Below are positions 48,929 to 59,229 of a stretch of DNA of 64,000 bases, piece after piece. The stretch spans positions 1 to 64,000 of the forward strand of contig NZ_LMKO01000002.1 in the NCBI RefSeq assembly GCF_001421705.1. Direction: 5' to 3'. The notes under the pieces are model-generated. The model searched no databases. It was given only the letters and a program-made list of their open reading frames with translations, and had not been told where the DNA came from. The position numbers and the translations under genes are program-made. The number at the start of each line of letters is the position of its first letter. Within the stretch, counting starts at the first letter, position 1. This stretch comes from Xylophilus sp. Leaf220 (GTDB taxonomy: Bacteria > Pseudomonadota > Gammaproteobacteria > Burkholderiales > Burkholderiaceae_C).

Positions 48929-49822
48929 TCAGGGCGCGTCGGCCGCGAGCAGCGACCGAACCAGCGCCGCGGCCGGCGGCGCGAGCGTCTCGCCCGGCCG
49001 GGTGCAGAGCAGCAGTGCGCGCCGGGCCCAGGCCTCGTCGATCGCGAGCCGGGCCAGCCGCGCCGGGCGGCCGTAGCGCAGCGCCGCGGCGCGCGGCACG
49101 ATGCCGGCACCGATGCCCTGCTCGACCATGCGGCACACCGCCTCGAAGCTGCCGACCCGCACCCGGTAGCGCAACCGCTGCCCGAACCGACGGGCCTGCC
49201 GGGCGATGTGCTCCTGCAGCGGGTTGCCGGCCGACAGGCCGACGAATTCCAGCGCCGCCGCGTCGGCCATCCCGACCCGTCGCGACGCCGCGAGCGGATG
49301 GCCGCGCGGCACGACGAGCACCAGCGGATCGGGCCGGAAATGCACCGCCTGCAGGCCCGCGACGTCCACCGCGTCCGAGACGATGCCGATGTCGGCATCG
49401 CCGCGCCGCAGCGCCTCGGCCGTCTCGTCGCTCGGCCGCTCCTCCAGCTCCACCGACAGGCCGGGATGCGCGGCCAGGAACCGCGCCAGCGGCACCGGCA
49501 GGTGCTCCGCCATCGCCGAGGTGTTGCACAGCAGCCGGACCTGGCCGCGCAGGCCCTGGCCATAGGCGGCCAGGTCGCCGTGCAGCTGGTCCATCTGCTG
49601 CAGCACGCGCCGGGCATGGTGCAGCAGCGTGCGGCCGGCCTCGGTCGGCTCCACGCCGCGGGCCCGGCGCAGCAGCAGCGGCACGCCCAGCGCGTCCTCC
49701 ATGCCCCGCACCCGTTGGCTGGCGCTGGCCAGCGCCATGTGGCTGCGCGCGGCGCCGGCGGTGAGGCTGCCGGACGCCGCCACATGCAGGAACAGCTTCA
49801 GGTCGGTGAGGTCGAAGCGCAT
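48929..49822 (-). CDS. LysR-type transcriptional regulator
   Basis: A 297-residue regulator with an N-terminal winged helix (FDLTDLKLFLHVAASGSLTA, ASASQRVRGMEDALG) and an effector domain. It diverges from the TauE/SafE gene across 139 bp with a classical T-N11-A box, so it probably controls that exporter and itself. Confidence 0.9.
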   Translation of the reverse strand: MRFDLTDLKLFLHVAASGSLTAGAARSHMALASASQRVRGMEDALGVPLLLRRARGVEPTEAGRTLLHHARRVLQQMDQLHGDLAAYGQGLRGQVRLLCNTSAMAEHLPVPLARFLAAHPGLSVELEERPSDETAEALRRGDADIGIVSDAVDVAGLQAVHFRPDPLVLVVPRGHPLAASRRVGMADAAALEFVGLSAGNPLQEHIARQARRFGQRLRYRVRVGSFEAVCRMVEQGIGAGIVPRAAALRYGRPARLARLAIDEAWARRALLLCTRPGETLAPPAAALVRSLLAADAP

Positions 49823-49866
49823 GCGCGAACGCTAGCACGTCAGCCTCAGGCCGGGACGAAGGCAGG

Positions 49867-49881
49867 CTGCGGAAACCGCAG
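49867..49881. promoter_or_regulatory. LysR-type operator (T-N11-A)
   Basis: CTGCGG-AAA-CCGCAG is a perfect inverted repeat that contains T-N11-A, the standard LysR recognition core. It lies midway between the divergent LysR and TauE/SafE genes. Confidence 0.65.
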
Positions 49882-49961
49882 ATAGGCAGGCGCCGCGGCA
49901 CCGCCCACACTGGCGGCCGGCGCGGCCCGCGGTGCGGCCGCCGGCAGCGAAAGGAGCGGAG

Positions 49962-50756
49962 ATGGACATGCATTTGGTCGGTGGCGGCCTGGCGTCGGGG
50001 ACCGGCGTCGGCGCGTGGCTGGCCGCCGGCGCGGTCTTCCTGCTGGCGGGCGGCATCAAGGGCCTGGTGGGGCTGGGCCTGCCCACGGTGGCGATGGCGC
50101 TGCTGGCGCTGTGGATGGCGCCGGCCCAGGCGGCGGCGCTGCTGGTGGTGCCGTCGCTGGTGACCAATGCCTGGCAGCTGCGCCCCCTTGCCACCCTTTG
50201 GCCGCTGGCGCGCCGGCTGGCCGGCATGCAGGCGGGCACAGTGGCCGGCACCCTGCTGGGCGCCCTGGCCTTCGGCGCGCCCGCCGGCGCCGCCAGCGGC
50301 GTGCTGCTGGGCGTGGCGCTGGTCGTCTATGCCGCCTGGGGACTCGCCGGACGGCCGTGGCAGGTGCCGCCGGCGCAGGAGCGCTGGCTGGGTCCGGCGG
50401 TGGGCATGGCCACCGGGCTGGTCACCGCGCTGACCGGCGTGTTCATCCTGCCGGCCGTGCCCTACCTGCAGGCGCTCGGGCTGCAGCGGGATGCGCTGGT
50501 GCAGGCGATGGGCATCGCCTTCACCACCTCGACCATGGCACTCGCCGCCGGCCTGCTGCTGGCGCCCGCGGCGGCCGGGACGCCGCACACGCTGCCGGCC
50601 GCCGCGTCGCTGGTCCTGCTGCTGCCGGCGCTGGCCGGCATGGCGCTGGGCCAGCGCCTGCGGCAGCGCCTGCCGGTGGCCGTTTTCCGGCGCTGCCTGT
50701 TCGCGAGTCTGGCGGCGCTCGGCACCTACATGGTGGTGCGGGTGGCCTTGGCTTAG
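49962..50756 (+). CDS. TauE/SafE-family membrane permease
   Basis: A 264-residue protein with about eight hydrophobic segments. The pattern AGGIKGLVGLGLPTVAMALL at the first conserved repeat and TGLVTALTGVFILPAVPYLQ at the second mark the TauE/SafE (sulfite/organosulfonate exporter) family. Divergent from a LysR gene with a LysR box between. The start at 49962 was chosen over 49932 for its GGAG site. Substrate is unknown and need not be sulfur. Confidence 0.87.
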   Translation: MDMHLVGGGLASGTGVGAWLAAGAVFLLAGGIKGLVGLGLPTVAMALLALWMAPAQAAALLVVPSLVTNAWQLRPLATLWPLARRLAGMQAGTVAGTLLGALAFGAPAGAASGVLLGVALVVYAAWGLAGRPWQVPPAQERWLGPAVGMATGLVTALTGVFILPAVPYLQALGLQRDALVQAMGIAFTTSTMALAAGLLLAPAAAGTPHTLPAAASLVLLLPALAGMALGQRLRQRLPVAVFRRCLFASLAALGTYMVVRVALA

Positions 50757-50860
50757 ACCACGCTTAACGGGCCGCGGGCCGCGGAACATCCGCCGCGTGC
50801 GACAGTCGTACCGCGTGCCCGGCTACCTGGATGGGCGCGTGAAAAAAGGATGCCCGCACC

Positions 50861-51667
50861 ATGACGCCCCAAGAACACCGCATGCTCGACGACTTCCTGG
50901 ACCGGCTGGCCCGGGTGGGAAGCGTCGCCAAGGACCCTGCCGCCGACGCCCTGATCCGCGAACGGCTGGCCGTACAGCCCGATGCACCTTATCTGCTGGT
51001 GCAGCGCGCCCTGCTGCTGCAGCAGGCGCTGGACGACGCGCAGCGGCAGATCGCGCAATTGAAGCAGGCCACGGCGCAGGCGCCGGCCGAAGGCAGCTTC
51101 CTCTCGCCCGCGCCCGCACCGGAGCCGGGCTTCGGCCGCGCGCCGTCGCAGACCTACATGCCGCCGCCCGCGGGCTTTCCGCCCGCCGCCGCGGTGCAGC
51201 CGCCGTCGGCACCGGTCGGCGGTTGGCGCGAGCGGCTCTTCGGCGCCCCGCCGTCCGCCGGCCAGCCGCCGACAGCGCCGCTGCAGGCGGCCCCGGCAGG
51301 CGGCGGCTCCGGCTTCCTGGGCCAGGCGGCCGCCACCGCGGCGGGCGTGGCCGGCGGCATGTTCCTGTTCAACGGCCTGCAGCACTGGGGCGAGCATGCC
51401 GGCGGCGCCGCGAAGAACCTGGTGGACGGATCGCCCCTCGCAGCGGCCACGGCCGGAGGACACGACGACCCCGCCAACCAGCGCATCGGCGATGCGCTCG
51501 GCCCGCGCGACGACGTTTCGGCCGGCAGCGGCTCGGCCAGCCCTTTCCTCTCGGACAACGGCGCCTACGCCGACGCGTCGCGGCAAACCGCCGTCGACGA
51601 CGGCAGCGGGAGCTGGCTGGTGGACGACGGCGGATTCGCCGACGACGACGGCGACAACTTCATCTGA
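50861..51667 (+). CDS. DUF2076 domain protein
   Basis: A 268-residue protein. The N-terminal 80 residues (MTPQEHRMLDDFLDRL, LVQRALLLQQALDDAQRQI) are the helical DUF2076 domain, usually periplasm-associated. A Pro/Gly-rich middle leads to a hydrophobic GFLGQAAATAAGVAGGMFLFNGLQ and an acidic tail (VDDGGFADDDGDNFI). No recognised activity. No transmembrane segment of normal length is seen apart from the central hydrophobic run. Monocistronic with 104 bp upstream. Confidence 0.83.
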   Translation: MTPQEHRMLDDFLDRLARVGSVAKDPAADALIRERLAVQPDAPYLLVQRALLLQQALDDAQRQIAQLKQATAQAPAEGSFLSPAPAPEPGFGRAPSQTYMPPPAGFPPAAAVQPPSAPVGGWRERLFGAPPSAGQPPTAPLQAAPAGGGSGFLGQAAATAAGVAGGMFLFNGLQHWGEHAGGAAKNLVDGSPLAAATAGGHDDPANQRIGDALGPRDDVSAGSGSASPFLSDNGAYADASRQTAVDDGSGSWLVDDGGFADDDGDNFI

Positions 51668-51701
51668 CGATCGCGGCCACCGCGAAGGCCACCCCGTCCC
51701 C

Positions 51702-51791
51702 GGGATGCCGCAGGACGGCTCCGCCGGGCCGCCGGTGTCGCCCCCTCGCAAGGGGTGGTCGTAGACGCGACCCGCTCAGCCCGGGGGTGAG
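51702..51791. repeat. Intergenic repeat family B, copy 3
   Basis: ATGCCGCAGGACGGC..., CCCCCTCGCAAGGGG and GCCCGGGGGTGAGCC match the module order of the copies at 7281 and in recQ. It fills the gap before the next gene. Confidence 0.6.
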
Positions 51792-51819
51792 CCGAGCCAG
51801 GGCGGTGATAGGCTTCCGC

Positions 51820-52143
51820 ATGGATTACGACGAAAACCAGCTGTCGCTGCCGCCCTCCTTCCACGCGCTCTACCTCGACGAGCGCCAGCGCCCCACGGCG
51901 CCGCTGGCCGCCGTGCAGGGCCGCTACGAACTCTGCGAAGACCTGGCCCAGCACCTGACCGGACAGGCCCTCGCCCTGCAGCCCGACGGTTTCGCCGAGC
52001 AGCATGCGCTGCTGCAGCGCTTCTACGCGACGCTTTCGGTTCCCGAGGCGGGCCTGCTCCACGTCGAGGCGCGCTGGGTGACCCGGCGCCTGGCCGAGTT
52101 GCTCGACTGGCCGCCCGAGACTGCCGACGAAACGCCGGCCTAG
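51820..52143 (+). CDS. Small conserved hypothetical protein
   Basis: A 107-residue soluble protein with two helical stretches, RYELCEDLAQHLTGQALAL and LHVEARWVTRRLAELLDWP. Similar short proteins are common in Comamonadaceae next to unrelated genes and have no proven function. Start ATG at 51820. It lies just after repeat family B and before a 364-bp gap containing repeat family A. Confidence 0.72.
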   Translation: MDYDENQLSLPPSFHALYLDERQRPTAPLAAVQGRYELCEDLAQHLTGQALALQPDGFAEQHALLQRFYATLSVPEAGLLHVEARWVTRRLAELLDWPPETADETPA

Positions 52144-52157
52144 CGCCCTCCGGCTCT

Positions 52158-52222
52158 GCTCCTTTTTCGATAGCTGAATATCGGCGTGCAACGTCGGCCG
52201 CGGCTACTTTTCATCCGAATCG
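52158..52222. repeat. Intergenic repeat family A, copy 6 (degenerate)
   Basis: CTTTTTCGATAGCTGA, a weak ATCGGCG...GTCGGC palindrome and ACTTTTC preserve the module order but not the full palindrome. The remaining gap to 52507 is AT-richer and holds TAAAGCTTTA at about 52293 but no assignable element. Confidence 0.5.
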
Positions 52223-52507
52223 CACGCACCGAAGCTCGTCTGCTGCGCACCAGCGGTCGCCCGGACAGAACACGCCAACTGCTTCACACCTAAAGCTTTA
52301 CGCATGCTTTACCACCAGGCTGTCGCAGCAGGCGCAGGCACCGTTCTCCACACCTGCCAATTTGATCAGGGTGAAAGAAACTTTCTTATCGCCCGTAGAA
52401 ATAGCGAATTACAGGGATAACGACAGGCGCACGGCCTACAAAAACCCGCAAACTGCAACGCTCTAATGGCCGCGCCTGTAAGCAGGTGTCAACCGTAGAA
52501 AGCGTCC

Positions 52508-54118
52508 GTGAAGTCTCTCAAATCCATGCTCCTGGCGCTGATCGCGTCGGGAATCCTCGCCGCCGGCGTACTCACCGCCACCTCGGTGGTCGAGTCGTCC
52601 ATCGCCAACCGATCGGTGCAACGCGCCCTGGTCGCCAAGGACATCACCGCCGACATCCTGCCGCCGCCGCTCTACCTGCTGGAGTTGCGCCTGGTGCTGT
52701 CGCAGGCGGTAGAAGGCACCATGCCGCCGGCTCAGGCGCAGGCCGAGGCGGCCCGGCTCCAGAAGGAATACCAGGAGCGTGTCGACTTCTGGAAATCCCA
52801 TCCCACCTACGGCCTGGAAACCCAGTTGCTCGGCGCGCAGCATGCCGCGGCGCAACGTTTCATGGCGGCGGTGCCACCGGTCTTCGCAGCGCTTGCGGCG
52901 GGCGACACCGCTGCCGCCCGCACCGCCCTGGGAAGCGCCCAGGCGCTGTACCTGGACCACCGCCAGGGCGTGGACGGCACCGTCAAGGCGGCGACCGCCT
53001 TCGCGGACGACTCCCTCACCGAGCTGGCCGCCGTGCAGACCGATGCCAGCGCGATCCAGATCGCGGTTTTCTGCCTATCGACGGTGCTGCTGCTCGGCCT
53101 GAGCTGGTGGGTGCGCCGCAGCGTCTGGGCCGCCACCGGCGGAGAGCCCGCGGCGGCGGCGGCCGTCGCCAACGCGGTGGCGCAGGGTGATTTGTCGGTG
53201 CGGGTGCCGGTGGCGCCCGGCGACCGCAGCAGCGTGATGGCGGCCCTGGAGCAGATGCGCGCCAACCTGGCCGACACGGTGCAGCGGGTGCGCGCCAGCA
53301 GCGACAGCATCGCCACCGGCTCCACCCAGATCGCCCAGGGCAACCACGACCTGTCGGGCCGCACCGAGACCCAGGCCTCGGCCCTGCAGCAGACGGCGGC
53401 GTCGATGGAGGAGATGGCCTCGACCGTGGTGCAGAACGCCGAGAACGCCCGCCAGGCGCACCGGCTGGCCCAGGGCGCCAGCGACGTGGCGACCCGCGGC
53501 GGCGCGGTGGTGGCCGAGGTGGTGCAGACGATGAAGGGCATCAACGACAGCAGCCGCCGCATCGCCGACATCATCGGCCTGATCGACGGCATCGCGTTCC
53601 AGACCAACATCCTGGCGCTGAACGCCGCGGTGGAGGCGGCGCGGGCCGGCGAACAGGGCCGCGGCTTCGCGGTCGTCGCCTCCGAGGTGCGCAACCTGGC
53701 CCAGCGCAGCGCCAGCGCCGCCCGCGAGATCCGCGGCCTGATCGACACCAGCGTGCAGCGCGCCGACCAGGGCGCTGCGCTGGTCGACCGTGCCGGCGCC
53801 ACGATGGCCGAGGTGGTCGAGGCCATCCGCCAGGTGAGCGGCGTGGTGGCCCAGATCAGCGCCGCCAGCGCCGAGCAGAGCAGCGGCGTCGCCCAGATCG
53901 GCGACGCGGTCAACCAGCTGGACCAGACCACCCAGCAGAACGCCGCGCTGGTCGAGGAAAGCGCGGCCGCCGCCGGCAGCCTGCGCCTGCAGGCCGAGGA
54001 ACTGGTGCGGGCGGTGGCGGTGTTCCGGCTGGGCACGGTGGCACCGCAGGTGCCGGTGGCGACGATGGCGGCGGTGGGCGCGCCGCGGAAAGCCGGGTGG
54101 GCGCTGACAACGCCCTGA
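52508..54118 (+). CDS. Methyl-accepting chemotaxis protein
   Basis: A 536-residue chemoreceptor with an N-terminal membrane segment (about 6-23), a small periplasmic helical domain, a second segment near 183-200, HAMP, and a signalling tip [20 protein letters not shown]. Unlike the receptor at 16691 it ends GWALTTP and lacks the CheR-binding pentapeptide. Ligand unknown. The start is a GTG, and no strong ribosome-binding site is seen. Confidence 0.93.
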   Translation: MKSLKSMLLALIASGILAAGVLTATSVVESSIANRSVQRALVAKDITADILPPPLYLLELRLVLSQAVEGTMPPAQAQAEAARLQKEYQERVDFWKSHPTYGLETQLLGAQHAAAQRFMAAVPPVFAALAAGDTAAARTALGSAQALYLDHRQGVDGTVKAATAFADDSLTELAAVQTDASAIQIAVFCLSTVLLLGLSWWVRRSVWAATGGEPAAAAAVANAVAQGDLSVRVPVAPGDRSSVMAALEQMRANLADTVQRVRASSDSIATGSTQIAQGNHDLSGRTETQASALQQTAASMEEMASTVVQNAENARQAHRLAQGASDVATRGGAVVAEVVQTMKGINDSSRRIADIIGLIDGIAFQTNILALNAAVEAARAGEQGRGFAVVASEVRNLAQRSASAAREIRGLIDTSVQRADQGAALVDRAGATMAEVVEAIRQVSGVVAQISAASAEQSSGVAQIGDAVNQLDQTTQQNAALVEESAAAAGSLRLQAEELVRAVAVFRLGTVAPQVPVATMAAVGAPRKAGWALTTP

Positions 54119-54141
54119 CCCGGCGATCGATCGCAGCCCCA

Positions 54142-54173
54142 ATGAAGAACGCGCCCTCGGGCGCGTTCTTCAT
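54142..54173. terminator. Hairpin terminator between converging genes
   Basis: ATGAAGAACGCGCCC pairs perfectly with GGGCGCGTTCTTCAT, a 15-bp stem with almost no loop. No T run follows on either strand, so it may act as a stem blocking readthrough of the chemoreceptor or gap. Confidence 0.65.
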
Positions 54174-54190
54174 GGTCGCAGAGGCACGGA

Positions 54191-55222
<1,032 letters not shown>

Positions 55223-55289
55223 TCACGAAACCCTGCCGCCGACGGCGCCCGGCCCTGCAGCCGGCGGCGCCGCGGCAGTCCTGCTCTTT

Positions 55290-57443
55290 CTACCTGCGGC
55301 CGGCCGTGGCCAGCACCTTGCGCACCGTGGCGGCCACGTTCTCCGGCGTGAAGCCGAACTGCTGGAACAGCACGGCGGCCGGCGCCGACTCGCCGTAGCG
55401 GTCGATGCCGACGACCGCGTCGCAGCCGTACTTCCACCAGCCGTCGGTCACACCCATCTCGACCGCCACGCGGGGCAGGCCGGCGGGCAGCACCGACGCC
55501 TTGTAGGCCGCGTCCTGGCGGTCGAAGGCGGTGGTGCTCGGCACCGAGACCACCCGCACCGCGATCCTGTCGCGGGCCAGCAGCTTCTGCGCCTTCAGGG
55601 CCAGCTGCACTTCGGAGCCGGTGGCGAGGATCACCGCGCGGGCCTTCTTGCCCTTCAGGCCGACGGCGGCCGGCTCGCTCAGCACGTAGGCGCCGCGGCT
55701 GATCTCGCCCAGGTCGTCCTTGGCGGCGTAGGGCAGGTTCTGGCGCGAGAGCAGCAGCGCGGTCGGGCGGTCCTGGTTCTGGATCGCCACGGCCCAGGCG
55801 ACCGCCGTCTCGGCGGTGTCGGCGGGGCGCCAGACATCCAGGTTGGGAATCAGGCGCAGGCTGGCGGCGTGCTCGATCGACTGGTGGGTCGGGCCGTCCT
55901 CGCCCAGGCCGATCGAGTCGTGGGTGAAGACGTGCACCACCCGCAGCTTCATCAGCGCGGCCATGCGGATCGCGTTGCGGCTGTAGTCGCTGAAGGTGAG
56001 GAAGGTGCCGCCGTAGGGGATGAAGCCGCCGTGCAGCGCCACGCCGTTCATGATCGCGGCCATGCCGAACTCGCGCACGCCGTAGTTGATGTGGCGGCCG
56101 CCGACCGGGGTGCCGACGGCCGACTCGACCTGCACCACCTGGCCGGCTTCGTCGAAGCGCAGCGGCGGGGTGCTCTTGGTGTTGGTGAGGTTGGAGCCGG
56201 TCAGGTCGGCGCTGCCGCCCAGCAGCTCGGGCAGCGCGGCGGTGAAGCTCTCCAGCGCGAGCTGGCTGGCCTTGCGGCTGGCGACCGTCTCGGCCTTGGT
56301 GTGGGCGGCGATGACCGTGTCGACCGCGGTCTGGGCGAAGTGCTTCGGCAGCTCGCCGCGCATCCGGCGGGTGAACTCGGCGGCCTGCTCGGGGTAGGCG
56401 GCCTGGTAGGCGGCGAAGCGCTGGTTCCAGTCGGCCTCGGCCTTGGCGCCGGCCTCCTTCGCGTCCCAGGCGGCGTATACGTCGGCCGGAATCTCGAAGG
56501 GCACGTGGGCCCACGACAGGGCGTGGCGGGTCAGTGCGATCTCGTCGGCGCCCAGCGGCTCGCCGTGGGCCTTGCTGGTGCCGGCGCGGTTGGGCGAGCC
56601 CTTGCCGATGGCGGTCTTGCACACCACCAGCGTCGGCTTGTCGGCCGATGTCCTGGCGCTGGCGATGGCCGCGGCCACCGCCTGGGCGTCGTGGCCGTCG
56701 ACCGGGCCGACCACGTTCCAGCCGCAGGCGCGGAACCGGGCGGGCGTGTCGTCGACGAACCAGGGCGCGACCTGGCCGTCGATCGAGATGCCGTTGTCGT
56801 CGTACAGCGCGACCAGCTTGTTGAGCTTCCAGGCGCCGGCCAGCGCCACCGCTTCATGGCTGATGCCTTCCATCAGGCAGCCGTCGCCCAGGAACACGTA
56901 GGTGTGGTGGTCGACGATCGTGTGGTCGGCGCGGTTGAATTCGCGGGCCAGCAGCTTCTCGGCCAGTGCGAAGCCGACCGCGTTGGTGATGCCCTGTCCC
57001 AGCGGGCCGGTGGTGGTCTCCACGCCCGGCGTGTAGCCGACCTCGGGGTGGCCCGGGGTCTTGCTGTGCAGCTGGCGGAAATTCTTCAGTTCCTGGATCG
57101 GCAGGTCGTAGCCGGTCAGGTGCAGCACCGCGTAGAGCAGCATCGAGCCGTGGCCGTTCGAGAGCACGAAGCGGTCGCGGTCGGCCCACTGCGGGTTGGC
57201 CGGGTTGTGGCGCAGGTGGCGGCCCCACAGGCCGACGGCCATGTCGGCCATGCCCATCGGCGCGCCGGGATGGCCCGAGTTGGCCTGCTGCACCGCATCC
57301 ATCGCCAGGGCGCGGATCGCGTTGGCCATGGCCACGTCGGGTGCGGCGGAGGCCGGCGACGAGGCGACGTCGCGCACGGCGACGGCGGCAGGAGGCTGGA
57401 CCTCGGACGAAGGGACGGACGCGGGGGATTCGTTGATGGCCAT
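55290..57443 (-). CDS. tkt: Transketolase
   Basis: Thiamine-diphosphate-dependent two-carbon transferase of the pentose phosphate pathway. The 717-residue protein has the cofactor-binding [18 protein letters not shown] and a C-terminal [16 protein letters not shown]. It has a Ala/Pro-rich leader of about 40 residues before the family start. The start at 57443 is chosen over the more upstream ATG 57506. It is followed by gap, a pairing seen in Calvin-cycle or general carbon operons. No other cbb gene is in view. Confidence 0.95.
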   Translation of the reverse strand: MAINESPASVPSSEVQPPAAVAVRDVASSPASAAPDVAMANAIRALAMDAVQQANSGHPGAPMGMADMAVGLWGRHLRHNPANPQWADRDRFVLSNGHGSMLLYAVLHLTGYDLPIQELKNFRQLHSKTPGHPEVGYTPGVETTTGPLGQGITNAVGFALAEKLLAREFNRADHTIVDHHTYVFLGDGCLMEGISHEAVALAGAWKLNKLVALYDDNGISIDGQVAPWFVDDTPARFRACGWNVVGPVDGHDAQAVAAAIASARTSADKPTLVVCKTAIGKGSPNRAGTSKAHGEPLGADEIALTRHALSWAHVPFEIPADVYAAWDAKEAGAKAEADWNQRFAAYQAAYPEQAAEFTRRMRGELPKHFAQTAVDTVIAAHTKAETVASRKASQLALESFTAALPELLGGSADLTGSNLTNTKSTPPLRFDEAGQVVQVESAVGTPVGGRHINYGVREFGMAAIMNGVALHGGFIPYGGTFLTFSDYSRNAIRMAALMKLRVVHVFTHDSIGLGEDGPTHQSIEHAASLRLIPNLDVWRPADTAETAVAWAVAIQNQDRPTALLLSRQNLPYAAKDDLGEISRGAYVLSEPAAVGLKGKKARAVILATGSEVQLALKAQKLLARDRIAVRVVSVPSTTAFDRQDAAYKASVLPAGLPRVAVEMGVTDGWWKYGCDAVVGIDRYGESAPAAVLFQQFGFTPENVAATVRKVLATAGRR

Positions 57444-57623
57444 CGGCGGCGGCTCCGGAAAGGCTTCGGAAGTGGGAGGAGGAAACGGGCAGGAATCTGC
57501 GGGCAACCCCGCATTTTACCGGCGAGGGCCTGCGGCAGGTATCGCCGCGCTACAGGGCCGGCGCGACAGCGTGGCGTCGGGCCGCCACGCACTGCCCGCC
57601 ACGCATCCACTACAGTGCCCGCC

Positions 57624-58022
57624 ATGCACGGCCTGCACCTCACCGCCGACCTCCACGATTGCCGCTGCGACGCGCGCTGGCTGACCGATGCCTGCGCCCT
57701 GCTGGCGGCATGCGAGGCGCAGGTGCGGGCGGCCGGCCTGCAGCCGGTGGCGCGGCTGGCGCACGGCTTTCCGCCGACGGCCGAGGGGCCGGGCGGCGTC
57801 ACCGCCACGGTGCTGCTGGCCGAATCGCACCTCTGCCTCCACACCTGGCCCGAGCGCCGGGCGGTGACGCTCGACGTGTACGTCTGCAACTTCGGCGGCG
57901 ACCATACCGGCAAGGCCCGCGCGCTGGAGGCGGCGCTGGTGGCGCTGTTCCGGCCGGTGCGGTCGGTACGCCAGGCGCTGCAGCGCGGCGCGGTGCCGCC
58001 GGCCGACCCGGCGCCGGGTTAG
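57624..58022 (+). CDS. speD: S-adenosylmethionine decarboxylase proenzyme family protein
   Basis: A 132-residue protein of the small bacterial AdoMetDC class, which self-cleaves to give a pyruvoyl cofactor. The cleavage site is Glu67-Ser68 in LLAESHLCLHTWPE, and the expected catalytic Cys88 is in VYVCNFG. Its product, decarboxylated SAM, feeds aminopropyl transfer to make spermidine. No spermidine synthase gene is adjacent. The N-terminal variable part is longer than usual. Confidence 0.87.
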   Translation: MHGLHLTADLHDCRCDARWLTDACALLAACEAQVRAAGLQPVARLAHGFPPTAEGPGGVTATVLLAESHLCLHTWPERRAVTLDVYVCNFGGDHTGKARALEAALVALFRPVRSVRQALQRGAVPPADPAPG

Positions 58023-58085
58023 CCGGCCGGACCGGCCCGCGTTTGGTCACAGGCGCGCCGCGGGCCGCCGTCAGAATCGCGCGCC

Positions 58086-59102
58086 ATGGATTCACTCTCT
58101 CAACTGACGCTCGGCGCCGCGGTCGGCGTGGCGGTGATGGGCCGGCGCACCGCCGTGTGGAAGGCCGCGCTCTGGGGCGGCATCTGCGGCACCCTGCCCG
58201 ACCTGGACGCGCTGATCGACCACGGCGACCCGATCGCCAACATGACCCAGCACCGCACCGAGAGCCATGCGCTGTTCTTCCTGACATTGGCGGCGCCGGC
58301 CATCGCCTGGGCGATCGCATGGCTGCACGGTCAGCGGGCGCTGTTCGGCCGCTGGTGGATGGCCGTGTGGCTGGCGCTGGTGACGCATCCGCTGCTCGAC
58401 CTGATGACGGTCTACGGCACCCAGCTGCTCCTGCCCTTCACCAGCCACCCGTACTACGTCGGCAGCATCTTCATCATCGATCCGCTCTACACGCTGCCGT
58501 TGCTGGTGGGCGTGGGCGCGGCGCTGCTGCGGCCGGCCGGCCTGCGCGGCCTGCGCTGGAACGCCGCGGGCCTGGTGCTGAGCACCGCGTACCTGGCCTG
58601 GAGCGCCGCCGCGCAGTGGCACGTCACCACCCTGGCCCAGGCCGCCCTGCTTGCGCAGGGCCTGCAGACCACGCAGCTGCTGGTCACGCCCACGCCGCTC
58701 AACACGGTGCTCTGGCGGGTGCTGGCGATGACGCCCGGCGGTTATGCCGAAGGCTTCCACCGCCTGGGCGACCCGGTGGCGGCGCTGCAGCTGCAGACCT
58801 ACCCGCGCGGCGAATCCCTGGCGCCGGCGCTGCAGGCCAGCGCGCCGGCCGCGCGCCTGGCCTGGTTCACCCACGGCTTCTACAAGCTGGAGGAGCGCGC
58901 CGACCGGCGCGTGGTGATGAGCGACCTGCGGATGGGCCTGGAGCCGGGCTACAGCTTCAGCTTCACGGTGGCGCAGCGGGAGGGCGACCGCTTCGTCGCG
59001 ATCCCGCCGCGCAACCTCGCCACCCGGCCGGACGTGAAGGCCGGGCTGCAGTGGCTGTGGCGGCGCCTCCAGGGCGAAACGCCTCCCTGGCCGGGCCGGT
59101 AG
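58086..59102 (+). CDS. YdjM-family membrane-bound metal-dependent hydrolase
   Basis: A 338-residue membrane protein. The N-terminal DSLSQLTLGAAVGVAVMG and GTLPDLDALIDHGDP, followed by HRTESHALFF, are the YdjM/LexA-regulated hydrolase motif set. Around six hydrophobic segments follow, and the C-terminal third is soluble and unlike the short YdjM. Cited activity of the family is unproven. It stands alone downstream of speD. Confidence 0.8.
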   Translation: MDSLSQLTLGAAVGVAVMGRRTAVWKAALWGGICGTLPDLDALIDHGDPIANMTQHRTESHALFFLTLAAPAIAWAIAWLHGQRALFGRWWMAVWLALVTHPLLDLMTVYGTQLLLPFTSHPYYVGSIFIIDPLYTLPLLVGVGAALLRPAGLRGLRWNAAGLVLSTAYLAWSAAAQWHVTTLAQAALLAQGLQTTQLLVTPTPLNTVLWRVLAMTPGGYAEGFHRLGDPVAALQLQTYPRGESLAPALQASAPAARLAWFTHGFYKLEERADRRVVMSDLRMGLEPGYSFSFTVAQREGDRFVAIPPRNLATRPDVKAGLQWLWRRLQGETPPWPGR

Positions 59103-59229
59103 CCGCCGGGCCTGCGGCCGGTGCACCGCAACGGGGCGCCGGCCTACGCCGGATGCATCCGGTTACCCACACTGACAGCCCGGGTAGAAAGCCACTGTGC
59201 AAGCCTCCATTCTTTCCGGGGCCACACCT

